From: Solanum dulcamara
Lineage: Eukaryota; Streptophyta; Magnoliopsida; Solanales; Solanaceae
Direction: 5' to 3'
DNA: 64,000 nucleotides
Assembly: GCF_947179165.1 (NCBI RefSeq)
Contig: NC_077238.1
Coordinates: 684,501-748,500 of the forward strand
Within the stretch, counting starts at the first letter, position 1; the number at the start of each line of letters is the position of its first letter. A model generated the notes under the pieces. The model did no database searches and was not told the DNA's origin. It saw only the letters and a list, made by a program, of their open reading frames with translations. Both the position numbers and the translations under genes were made by a program. Positions 26,740-37,310 of this stretch are shown here, piece after piece.

Positions 26740-28200
26740 GTTAGCCCACAGAGTCATTAGGTGTCGGGGGTCCGGGTCAAATTTTCTTGGATTCTTCCAT
26801 AGTAGTATCAGTAAAGACCTGGGGAACGACTCCATTAGCCTCGGCGGCACTATAGAGGGGTTTACGAGCATTTTATTGGCGACGCATTAGAAATTAGGCA
26901 ATTTTGAAAAGTTTTTCGTGTTTGTTAGCGTAAGGATTTTTTAGGTGCTGAGAGTTCGGGTCGAATTTTCTTGGATTCTTCCATAGTAGCATCCGTAATG
27001 ACCTGGGGAATGACTCCAGTAGCCCTAGTGGCGCTTTAGAGGGGTTTAGGAGTATTTTATTGCCGACTCAATAGAAATTAGGCAATTTTGCCACTTGTTC
27101 GTGTGTATTAGCCCACGGATATTTTAGGTGCCGGGGGTCCGGGTCAAATTTTCTTGGATTCTTCCATAGTAGCATCCGTAATGACCTGGGTAACGACTCC
27201 AGTAGCCCTGGCGGCACTATATAGAGGTTTAGGAGCATTTTATTGGCGGCGCAATAGGAATTAGGCGATTTTGCCAGTTTTTCGTGTGTGTTAGCCTACA
27301 TATTTTTTAGGTCCTGGGGTCAGGGTCGAATTTTCTTCCATTTTTCCATAGTAGCGTCCGTAACGACCTGGGGAACGACTCCAGTTGCCCCGACGGCGCT
27401 ATAGAGGGGTTTAGGAGAATTGTATTGGCGATGCAATAGGAATTAGGCGATTTTGCCAATTTTTCGTGTGTGTTAGCCCACAGAGTCATTAGGTGTCGGG
27501 GGTCCGGGTCAAATTTTCTTGGATTCTTCCATAGTAGTATCAGTAAAGACCTGGGGAACGACTCCATTAGCCTCGGCGGCACTATAGAGGGGTTTACGAG
27601 CATTTTATTGGCGACGCATTAGAAATTAGGCAATTTTGAAAAGTTTTTCGTGTTTGTTAGCGTAAGGATTTTTTAGGTGCTGAGAGTTCGGGTCGAATTT
27701 TCTTGGATTCTTCCATAGTAGCATCCGTAATGACCTGGGGAATGACTCCAGTAGCCCTAGTGGCGCTTTAGAGGGGTTTAGGAGTATTTTATTGCCGACT
27801 CAATAGAAATTATGCAATTTTGCCACTTGTTCGTGTGTATTAGCCCACGGATATTTTAGGTGCCGGGGGTCCGGCTCAAATTTTCTTGGATTCTTCCATA
27901 GTAGCATCCGTAATGACCTGGGTAACGACTCCAGTAGCCCTGGCGGCACTATATAGAGGTTTAGGAGCATTTTATTGGCGGCGCAATAGGAATTAGGCGA
28001 TTTTGCCAGTTTTTCGTGTGTGTTAGCCTACAGATTTTTTAGGTCCTGGGGTCAAGGTCGAATTTTCTTCCATTTTTCCATAGTAGCGTCCGTAACGACC
28101 TGGGGAACGACTCCAGTTGCCCCGACGGCGCTATAGAGCGTTTTAGGAGAATTGTATTGGCGATGCAATAGGAATTAGGCGATTTTGCCAGTTTTTTGTG
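26740..28200. repeat. Recent 732-bp (4-mer) tandem duplication
   Basis: The sequence from CAGAGTCATTAGGTGTCGG at about 26751 is repeated from about 27481. Over roughly 700 bp I noted only about four differences, for example ATTAGG/ATTATG, CCGGGTC/CCGGCTC, CTACATATT/CTACAGATT and TCAGGG/TCAAGG. The corresponding region at 24.6-25.3 kb is single. The unit equals four monomers. Confidence 0.88.
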
Positions 28201-29171
28201 TGTTAGCTCACAAAATTTTTAGGTGCCGGGGGTTCGGGTCTAAATTTCTTGGATTCTTCCATAGTAGCGGCTGTAACAACCTGGGGAACGACTCAAGTAG
28301 CCCCGGAGGCGCTGTAGAGGGGTTTAGGTGCATTTTATTGGCGACGCAATTGGAATTAGGCAATTTTGCCACTTTTTTGTGTGTGTTAGCCCACAGATAT
28401 TTTAGGTGTCGGTAGTCCAGATCGAATTTTCTAGGAATATTCCATAGTAGCGTCCATAACGGCCTGGAGAACGACTTCAGTAGCCCCGGCGGCGCTATAG
28501 AGCAGTTTAGGAGCATTTTATTAACGGTGCAATAGGAATTAGGCGATTTTACCAGTTTTTCGTGTTTGTTAGCCCACAGATTTTTAGGTGCCAGGGGTCC
28601 GGGTCGAATTTTCTTCCATTCTTCCATAGTAGCGTCCGTAACAACTTGGGGAACAACTCCAATAGCCCCGGCGGCTCTATAGAGGGGTTTAGGAGCATTT
28701 TATTGGAGACGCAATAGTAATTAGGCAATTTTGCCAGTTTTTCGTGTGTGTTAGCCGACAAATATTTTAGGTGCCAGGGGTCCGGGTTAAATTTCTTAGA
28801 TTCTTCCATAGTAGTGTCTGTAACGACCTGGGGAACGACTCCATTAGTCTCGGCAGCACTATAGAGGGGTTTAGGAGCATTTCATTGGCGACGCTTTAGA
28901 AATTAGGCAATTTTGAAAGTTTTTCGTGTGTGTTAGCGTAAGGATTTTTTAGGTGCCGAGAGTCTAGGTCGAATTTTCTTGGATTCTTCCATAGTAGCGT
29001 CCGTAACGACCTGGGGAACGACTCCAGTAGCCCCGGTGGCACTTTAGAGTGGTTTAGGATCATTTTATTAGCGACGCAATAGGAATTAGGAGATTTTGCC
29101 AGTTTTTCGTGTGTGTTAGCCCACAGATGTTTTAGGTGTCGGGGGTCCGGGACAAATTTTCTTGGATTCTT

Positions 29172-30098
29172 CTATAGTAGCGTCCGCAACGACCTGGGGA
29201 ACGACTCCAGTAGCCCCGGCGGCTCTATAGAGGGGTTTAGGAGCATTTTATTAGAGACGCAATAGGAATTAGGCGATTTTGCTAGTTTTTCGTATGTGTT
29301 AGCCCACAGAATTTTTAAGTGACAGGGGTCCGTGTCGAAATTTCTTGAATTCTTCCAATGTAGCGTCCATAACGACCTATGGAACGACTCCAGTAGCCCC
29401 GTCAGCACTGTAGAGGGGTTTAGGAGCATTTTATTGGCGACGCAATAGGAATTAGGCAATTTTGCCAGTTTTTCGTGTGTGTTAGCCCACAGAATTTTTA
29501 GGTGTTGGGGGTCCGGGTCGAATTTTCTTGGATTCATCAATATTTGCGTCCGTCGCGACTTGGGGAAAAACTCCAGTAGCCCATGCGGCGCTATAGAGGG
29601 GTTTAGGAGCATTTTATTGGCGACACAATAGGAATTAGGCGATTTTTCCAGTTTTTTGTATGTGTTAGCCCATAGATTTTTAAGGTGTCGGGGGTACGGG
29701 TCAAATCTTCTTGCATTCTTCCATAGTAGTATCCGTAATGACCTGGGGAATGAATTCAGTAGCCCCGGTGGAGCTTTAGAGGGGTTTAGGAACATTTTAT
29801 TAGAGACGCAATAGGAATTAGGCGATTTTGCTTGTTTTTCGTATGTGTTAGCACACGGAATTTTTAAGTGCCAGGGGTCCTGCTCAAATTTTCTTGGATT
29901 CTTCCATAGTAGCATCCATAACGACCGGGGGAACGACTCTAGTAGCACCGGCGGCGCTATAGAGGGGTTTAGGAGCATTTTATTGGCGACACAATAGGAA
30001 TTAAGCAATTTTGCAAGTTTTTCGTGTGTGTTAGTCCACAGATTTTTTAGGTATCGGGGGTGCGGGTCGAATTTTCTTGGATTATTCAATAGTAGCAT
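29172..30098 (-). other. Long reverse-strand ORF (308 codons), not a gene
   Basis: Five D-type monomers in the shared open frame. Paralogous D-block stretches at 14.9-16.2 and 31.3-32.9 kb are interrupted by stops and frameshifts, so openness here looks accidental. Confidence 0.82.
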
Positions 30099-31093
30099 CT
30101 GTAATGACCTAGGGAACGATTCCAGTAGCCTCGGTGGCGCTTCAAAAGGGGTTTAGGATCATTTTATTGCCGACGCAATAGGAATTAGGCAATTTTGCCA
30201 CTTTTTCGTGTGTGTTAGCCCACGGATATTTTAGGTGTCGGGGGTCCGGTTCAAATTTTCTTGGATTCTTCCATAGTAGCGTCCGTAACGACCTGGGGAA
30301 TGACTCCAGTAGCCCCGGCGGCGCTTTAGAGGGGCTTAGGAGTATTTTATTGGCGACGCAATAGGAATTAGGCAATTTTGCCACTTTTTCGTGTGTTAGC
30401 CCACAGATATTTTAGGTGTCGGGGGTCCTGGACAAATTTTCTTGGATTATTCATTAGTAGAGTCCGTAACGACTTGGGGAACGACTCCAGTAGCACCGGC
30501 AGCGCTATAGAGGGGTTTAAGAGCATTTTATTGGCGACACAATAGGAATTAAGCGATTTTGCAAGTTTTTCATGTGTTAGTCCATAGATTTTTTAGGTGT
30601 CGGGGGTGCAGGTCGAAATTTCTTTGATTCTTCAATAGTAGCGTCCGTAACGACCTGGGGAACGACTCTAGTAGCCCCGGTGGTGCTTTAGAGGGGTTTA
30701 GGAGCATTTTATTGCCGATGCAATAGGAATTAGGCAATTTTGCCACTTTTTCGTGTGTGATAGCCCACGAATATTTTAGGTGCCGGGGGTCCGGGTCAAA
30801 TTTTCTTGGATTCTTCCATAGTAGCGTCCGTAACGACCTGGGGAACAACTCCAGTAGCCCCGGCGGCGCTTTTGAGGGGCTTAGGAGTATTTTATTAAAG
30901 ACGCAATAGTAATTAGGCGATTTTGCCAGTTGTTCGTGTGTGTTAGCCCACAGATTTTTACGTGCCGGGGGTCCGTGTCGAAATTTCTTCGATTCTTCTA
31001 AAGTAGCGTCCGTAACGACCTGGAGAATGACTTCAGTAGCCCTGACGGCGCTATAGAGAGGTTTAATAGCATTTTATTGGAGACGCAATAGAA

Positions 31094-31248
31094 TTAGGCA
31101 ATTTTGCCAGTTTTTCGTGTGTATTAGCGTAAGGATTTTCTTCCATTCTTCCATAGTAGCGTCCGTAACGACTTGGGGAACGACTCCAGTAGACCCGGCG
31201 GCACTGTAGAGGGGTTTAGGAGCATTTTATTGGAGACGCAATAGGAAT
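31094..31248. repeat. 155-bp deletion monomer
   Basis: GCGTAAGGATTTTC continues directly into TTCCATTCTTCC at about 31127-31150, so the segment around AGGTGCCGAGAG is missing. The junction lies within T-rich ATTTT motifs that occur at both ends of the lost segment. No other copy of this junction was noticed. Confidence 0.85.
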
Positions 31249-34200
31249 TAGGAGATTTTGCTAGTTTTTCGTGTGTGTTAGCTCACAGATCTTTTAGGTG
31301 ACGGGGGTCCGGGTTAAATTTTCTTGGATTCTTCCATAGTAGTGTCCGTAACGACCTGGGGAATGACTCTAGTAGCCCCGGTGGTGCTTTAGAGGGGTGT
31401 AGGAGCATTTTATTAGAAACGCAATAGGAATTAGGCGATTTTGCTAGTTTTTCGTATGTGTTAGCCCACAGAATTTTTAAGTGCCAAGGGTCCATGTCGA
31501 AATTTCTTTGATTCTTCCAATGTTGCGTCCATAACGACCTATGGAACAACTCCAGTAGCCCCGGCAACACTGTAGAGGGGTTTAGGAGACTTTTATTGGC
31601 GACGCAATAGGAATTAGGCAATTTTGCCAGTTTTTCGTGTGTGTTAGCCCACATAATTTTTAGGTGCCGGGGGTCCGGGTCGAATTTTCTTGGATTCATC
31701 AATATTAGCGTCCGTCACGACCTGGGGAAAAACTCCAGTAGCCCATGCGGCGCTATAGAGGGGTTTAGGAGCATTTTATTGGCGACACAATAGGAATTAG
31801 GCGATTTTTCTAGTTTTTTGTGTGTGTTAGCCCACAGATTTTTAAGGTACCGGGGGTCCGGGTCAAATTTTCTTGGATTCTTCCATAGTAGTGTCCGTAA
31901 CGACCTGGGGAATGACTCCAGTAGCCCCGGTGGCACTTTAGAGGGGTTTAGGAGCATTTTATTAGAGACGCAATAGGAATTAGGAGATTTTTCTTGTTTT
32001 TCGTATGTGTTAGCACACGGAATTTTTAAGTGACAGGGGTCCTTGTCGAATTTTCTTGGATTCTTCCAAAGTAGCGTCCATAAAGACCTGTGGAACGACT
32101 CCAGTAGCCCCGGCGTCACTATAGAGGTGTTTAGGAGCATTTTATTGGCGACGCAATAGGAATTAGGCAATTTTGCCAGTTTTTCGTGTGTGTTAGCCCA
32201 CAGAATTTTTAGGTGCCGGGGGGTCCGGGTCGAATTTTCTTGGATTCATCAATATTAGCGTCCGTCACGACCTGGGGAAAAACTCCAGTAGCCCATGCGG
32301 CGCTATAGAGGGGTTTAGGAGCATTTTATTGGCGACACAATAGGAATTAGGCGATTTTTCCTGTTTTTTGTGTGTGTTAGCCCATAGATTTTTAAGGTGC
32401 CGGGGGTCCGGGTCAAATTTTCTTGGATTCTTCTATAGTAATGTCCGTAACGACCTGGGAAATGACTCTAGTAGCCCCGGTGGCGCATTAATGGGGTTTA
32501 GGAGCATTTTATTGGCGACGAAATAGGAATTAGGCAATTTTGCCACTTTTTCGTGTGTTAGCCCACAGATATTTTAGATGCCAGGGGTCCTGCTCAAATT
32601 TTCTTGGATTCTTCCATAGTAGCATCCATAACGACCTGGGGAACGACTCTAGTAGCACCGGCGGCGCTATAGAGGGGTTTAGGAGCATTTTATTGGCGAC
32701 ACAATAGGAATTAAGCGATTTTGCAAGTTTTTCGTGTGTGTTAGTCCACGAATTTTTTAGGTATCGGGGGTGCGGGTAGAATTTTTTTGGATTATTAAAT
32801 AGTAGCATCTGTAACGACCTAGGGAACGACTCCAGTAGCCTCGGTGGCGCTTTAGAGGGGTTTAGGATTATTTTATTGCCGACACAATAGGAATTAGGCA
32901 ATTTTGCCACTTTTTCGTGTGTGTTAGCCCACGGATATTTTAGGTGTCGGGGGTCCGGTTTAAATTTTCTTGGATTCTTCCATAGTAGCGTACGTAACGA
33001 CCTGGGGAATGACTCCAGTAGCCCCGGCGGCGCTTTAGAGGGGCTTAGGAGTACTTTATTAGAGACGCAATAGTAATTAGGCGATTTTGCTAGTTTTCGT
33101 GTGTGTTAGCCCACAGATTTTTTACGTGCCGGGGAACCTGGTCGAAATATCTTGGATTCTTCCAAAGTAGCATCCGTAACGACCTGGGGAACGACTCCAG
33201 TAGCCCCGACGGCGCTATAGAGAGGTTTAATAGCATTTTATTGGAGACGCAATAGGAATTAGGCAATTTTGCCAGTTTTTCGTGTGTATTAGCGTAAGGA
33301 TTTTTTAGGTGCCGAGGGTCCAGGTCATATTTTCTTGGATTCATCCATAGTAGTGTCCGTAACGACCTGGGGAACGACTCCAGTAGCCCCGACGGTGCTA
33401 CAGAGGGGTTTAGGAGCATTTTATTGGCGACACAATAGGAATTAGGCAATTTTGCCACTTTTTCGTGTGTTAGCCCACAGATATTTTAGGTGCCGGGGGT
33501 CCTGGTCAAATTTTCTTGGATTCTTCATTATTAGCGTCCGTAACGACTTGGGGAACGACTACAGTAGCACCGGCGGAGCTATAGAGGGGTTTAGGAGCAT
33601 TTTATTGGCGACACAATAGGAATTAAGCGATTTTGCAAGTTTTTTGTGTGTGTTAGTCCATAGATTTTTTAGGTGTCGGGGGTGCGGGTCGAAATTTCTT
33701 TGATTATTCAATAGTAGCATCTGTAACGATATGGGGAACGACTCCAGTAGCCCCGGTGGCGCTTTAGAGGAGTTTAAGAGCATTTTATTGCCGACACAAT
33801 AGGAAATAGGCAATTTTGCCACTTTTTCGTGTGAGTTAGTTCACAGATTTTTTAGGTGCCAGGGGTCCATGTTAAATTTTCTTAGATTCTTCCATAGTAG
33901 TGTCTGTAACGACCTGGGGAACGACTCCACTAGTCTCGGCGGCACTATAGAGGGGTTTAGGAGCATTTCATTGGCGACGCTTTAGAAATTAGGCAATTTT
34001 GAAAGTTTTTCATGTGTGTTAGCGTAAGTATTTTTTAGGTGCCGAGAGTCTAGGTCAAATTTTCTTGGATTCTTCCATAGTAGCGTCCGTAACGACCTGG
34101 GGAACGACTATAGTAGCCCCGGTGGCACTTTAGAGGGGTTTAGGATCAGTTTATTGGAGACGCAATAGGAATTAGGAGATTTTGCTAGTTTTTCGTGTGT

Positions 34201-34626
34201 GTTAGCCCACAGATCTTTCAGGTGACGGGGGTCCGGGTTAAATTTTCTTGGATTCTTCCATAGTAGTGTCCGTAACGACCTGGGGAATGACTCCAGTAGC
34301 CCCGGTGGTGCTTTAGAGGGGTTTAGGAGCATTTTATTAGAGACGCAATAGGAATTAGGCGATTTTGCTTGTTTTTCGTATGTGTTAGCCCACGGAATTT
34401 TTAAGTGCCAGGGGTCCGTGTCGAAATTTCTTTGATTCTTCCAAAGTAGCATCCATAACAACCTATGGAACAACTCCAGTAGCCCCGGCAACACTGTAAA
34501 GGGGTTTAGGAGACTTTTATTGGCAACGCAATAGGAATTAGGCAATTTTGCCAGTTTTTCGTGTGTGTTAGCCCACAGAATTTTTAGGTGCCGGGGGTCC
34601 GGGTTGAATTTTCTTGGATTCATCAA

Positions 34627-35126
34627 NNNNNNNNNNNNNNNNNNNNNNNNNNNNNNNNNNNNNNNNNNNNNNNNNNNNNNNNNNNNNNNNNNNNNNNNNN
34701 NNNNNNNNNNNNNNNNNNNNNNNNNNNNNNNNNNNNNNNNNNNNNNNNNNNNNNNNNNNNNNNNNNNNNNNNNNNNNNNNNNNNNNNNNNNNNNNNNNNN
34801 NNNNNNNNNNNNNNNNNNNNNNNNNNNNNNNNNNNNNNNNNNNNNNNNNNNNNNNNNNNNNNNNNNNNNNNNNNNNNNNNNNNNNNNNNNNNNNNNNNNN
34901 NNNNNNNNNNNNNNNNNNNNNNNNNNNNNNNNNNNNNNNNNNNNNNNNNNNNNNNNNNNNNNNNNNNNNNNNNNNNNNNNNNNNNNNNNNNNNNNNNNNN
35001 NNNNNNNNNNNNNNNNNNNNNNNNNNNNNNNNNNNNNNNNNNNNNNNNNNNNNNNNNNNNNNNNNNNNNNNNNNNNNNNNNNNNNNNNNNNNNNNNNNNN
35101 NNNNNNNNNNNNNNNNNNNNNNNNNN
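34627..35126. other. Assembly gap (500 N)
   Basis: Exactly 500 undetermined bases. The left flank ends inside a monomer of the D type (GGATTCATCAA). The right flank resumes at CCGTAACAATCTGGGG of a B-type monomer. In the consensus only about 9 bp separate these two points, so a correct gap should be about 9 + 183n bp (for example 375 or 558). The round figure of 500 does not fit and is probably a placeholder. Open reading frames that cross the N run are meaningless. Confidence 0.99.
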
Positions 35127-36569
35127 CCGTAACAATCTGGGGAATGACTCCAGTAGCCCCGACGGCGCTATAGAGAGGTTTAGGAGCATTTTATTAGCGA
35201 CACAATATCAATTAGGAGATTTTGCCAGTTTTTCGTGTGTGTTAGCCCACAGATTTTTTAGGTGCCGGGGGTCCGGGTCAAATTTTCTTGGACTCTTCAA
35301 TATTAGCGTCTATAACGACTTGGGGAATGACCAAGTAGCCCCGGCGGCGCTTTAGAGGGGTTTAGGATCGTTTTATTGGAGATCCAATAGGAATTAGGCG
35401 ATTTTGCCAGTTTTTCGTGTGTGTTAGCCCACGAATTTTTTAGGTACCGAGGGTTCAGGTCAAATTTTCTTGGATTCTTCCATATTAGCATCCGTAACGA
35501 CCTGGGAATGACTCCAGTAGCCCCGGTGGAACTTTTGAGGGGTTTATGAGCTTTTTATTGGCGACGCAAGAGGAATTAGGAGATTTTGCCAGTTTTTCGT
35601 GTGTGTTAGCCCACAGATTTTTTAGGTGTCGGGGGTTCGGGTCAAATTTTCTTGGATTCTTCCATTATAGCGTACATAAAGACCTGGGGAACGACTCCAG
35701 TGTCCCCAGTGGCGCTTTAAGGGGCTTAATAGCATTTTATTAGAGACGCAATAGTAATTAGGCGAATTTGCCAGTTATTCGTGTGTGTTAGCCCACAGAT
35801 TTTTTATGTGTCGGGGGTCCGTGTCGAAATTTCTTGGATTCTTCCATAGTAGCGTCCATAACAACTTGGGGAACGATTTCAAAAGCCCCGGCGGCGCTAT
35901 AGAGGGGTTTAGGAGCATTTTATTGGCGACGCAATAGGAATTAGGCGATTTTGCCAGTTTTTCGTGTGTTTTAGCCCGCAGATATTTTAGGTGCCGGGGG
36001 TACGGGTTAAAGTTTCTTCCATTCTTCCATAGTAGCATCTGTAACAACCTGGGGAACGACTCCAGTAGCCCCGACGGCGGTATAGAGAGGTTTATGAGCA
36101 TTTTATTAGCGACACAATAGGAATTAGGAGATTTTGCCAGTTTTTCGTGTGTGTTAGCTCACGAATATTTTAGGTGCCGGGGGTCCGGGTCAAATTTTCA
36201 TGGATTATTTAATAGTAGCGTCCGTAACGACCTGGGGAACGACCCCAGTAGCCCCAGTGGCACTTTAGAGGGATTTAGGAGCATTTTATTGGAGACACAA
36301 TAGGAATTAGGCGATTTTGCCAGTTTTTCGTGTGTGTTAGCCCAAAGATTTTTTAGGTGCCGGGAGTTCAGGTCAAATTTTCTTGGATTCTTCCATTGTA
36401 GCATGCATAACAACGTGGGGAACGACTCCAGTAGCCCCAGTGGTGCTTTAGAGGGGCTTAAGAGCATTTTATTAGAGACACAATAGTAATTAGGCGAATT
36501 TGCCAGTTTTTCGTGTGTGTTCGCCCACAGATTATTTATGTACCGGGGGTCCGTGTCGAAATTTCTTGG

Positions 36570-37310
36570 ATTCTTCCATAGTAGCATCCGTAACGACCTG
36601 GGGAAAGACTCAATAGCCCCGGCGGCGCTATAGAAGGGTTTAGGAGCATTTTAGTGGAAACGCAATAGGAATTAGGCAATTTTGCCAGTTTTTCGTGTGT
36701 ATTATCGTAAGGATTTTTTAGGTGCCTAAGGTCCGAGTCGAATTTTCTTGCACTCTTCCATAGTAGCGTCCGTAACGACCTGGGGAACGACTCCAGTTGC
36801 CCCGCCGGTGCTATAGAGAGGTTTAGGAGCATTTTATTGGCGAGGCAATAGGAATTAGGAAATTTTGCAAGTTTTTCGTATGTGTTAGCCTACGGATGTT
36901 TTATGTGCTGGGGGGTCGTGTCAAATTTTCTTGGATTCTTCCATAGTAGCATCCTTAACGACCTGGGGAAAGACTCAATAGCCCCGGCGGCGCTATAGAA
37001 GGGTTTAGGAGCATTTTAGTGGAAACGCAATAGGAATTAGGCAATTTTGCCAGTTTTTCGTCTGTATTATCGTAAGGATTTTTTAGGTGCCTAAGGTCCG
37101 AGTCGAATTTTCTTGCACTCTTCCATAGTAGCGTCCGTAACGACCTGGGGAACGACTCCAGTTGCCCCGCCGGTGCTATAGAGAGGTTTAGGAGCATTTT
37201 ATTGGCGAGGCAATAGGAATTAGGAAATTTTGCAAGTTTTTCGTATGTGTTAGCCTACGGATGTTTTATGTGCTGGGGGTTCGTGTCAAATTTTCTTGGA
37301 TTCTTCCATA
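36570..37310. repeat. Recent 365-bp (dimer) tandem duplication
   Basis: Two copies offset by 365 bp share rare variants: GGGGAAAGACTCAATAGCC, ATTTTAGTGGAAACGC, GTATTATCGTAAGG, GTGCCTAAGGTCCGAG, TTGCACTCTTCC and GCCCCGCCGG. By eye only about three bases differ (CATCCGTAAC/CATCCTTAAC, CGTGTGTATT/CGTCTGTATT, GGGGGGTCG/GGGGGTTCG). The unit is one C monomer plus its neighbour. Confidence 0.88.

Larger units (their letters stand above)
23051..29039. repeat. G-type block, copy 3: tandem 2.1-kb HOR
   Basis: GCGGCTGTAACAAC landmarks at 23329, 25432 and 28267 mark a higher-order unit of 2,103 bp and a longer one of 2,835 bp. The 277-bp unit recurs with the same 2,103-bp offset (24242 to 26345). The longer unit equals 2,103 + 732 because it contains the 732-bp tandem duplication at 26.74-28.2 kb. 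The block ends at CACTTTAG, 29040. Confidence 0.82.
1..34626. repeat. 183-bp satellite DNA array, left of gap
   Basis: Head-to-tail tandem repeat of a 183-bp monomer. Spacing was measured from the conserved TTAGG following AATAGGAA: 1017, 1200, 1383, 1566, 1749 are each 183 bp apart. Landmarks within each monomer include TTTTGCCAG, CGTGTGTGTTAGCCCAC, TTTTTTAGGTGCCGGGGG, CTTGGATTCTTCCATAGTAG, CGTCCGTAACGACCTGGGG, CTCCAGTAGCCCCGGCGG and GAGGGGTTTAGGAGCATTT. Monomers differ from one another mostly by scattered substitutions plus occasional 1-bp indels and a few larger internal deletions. No inverted monomers and no insertion of unrelated sequence were seen. Satellites of this length in plants often occupy centromeres, but centromere function here is inference. 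Confidence 0.98.
29040..34626. repeat. D-type block, copy 3
   Basis: D monomers with GGATTCATCAATATT (about 29531, 31691 and 32242) alternate with monomers containing GGGGTCCTGCTC and GGGGGTGCGGGTC. A second passage through the G-end/D-start boundary (CACTTTAG near 34125, preceded by CCACTAGTCTCGG at about 33926) lies about 5.09 kb after the one at 29040, so the D block itself is partly repeated. It is cut off by the assembly gap. Confidence 0.72.

Noticed and set aside
34565..35355. Open frames across the N run
   Set aside because: They exist only because N is translated as an unknown residue. They have no biological meaning.
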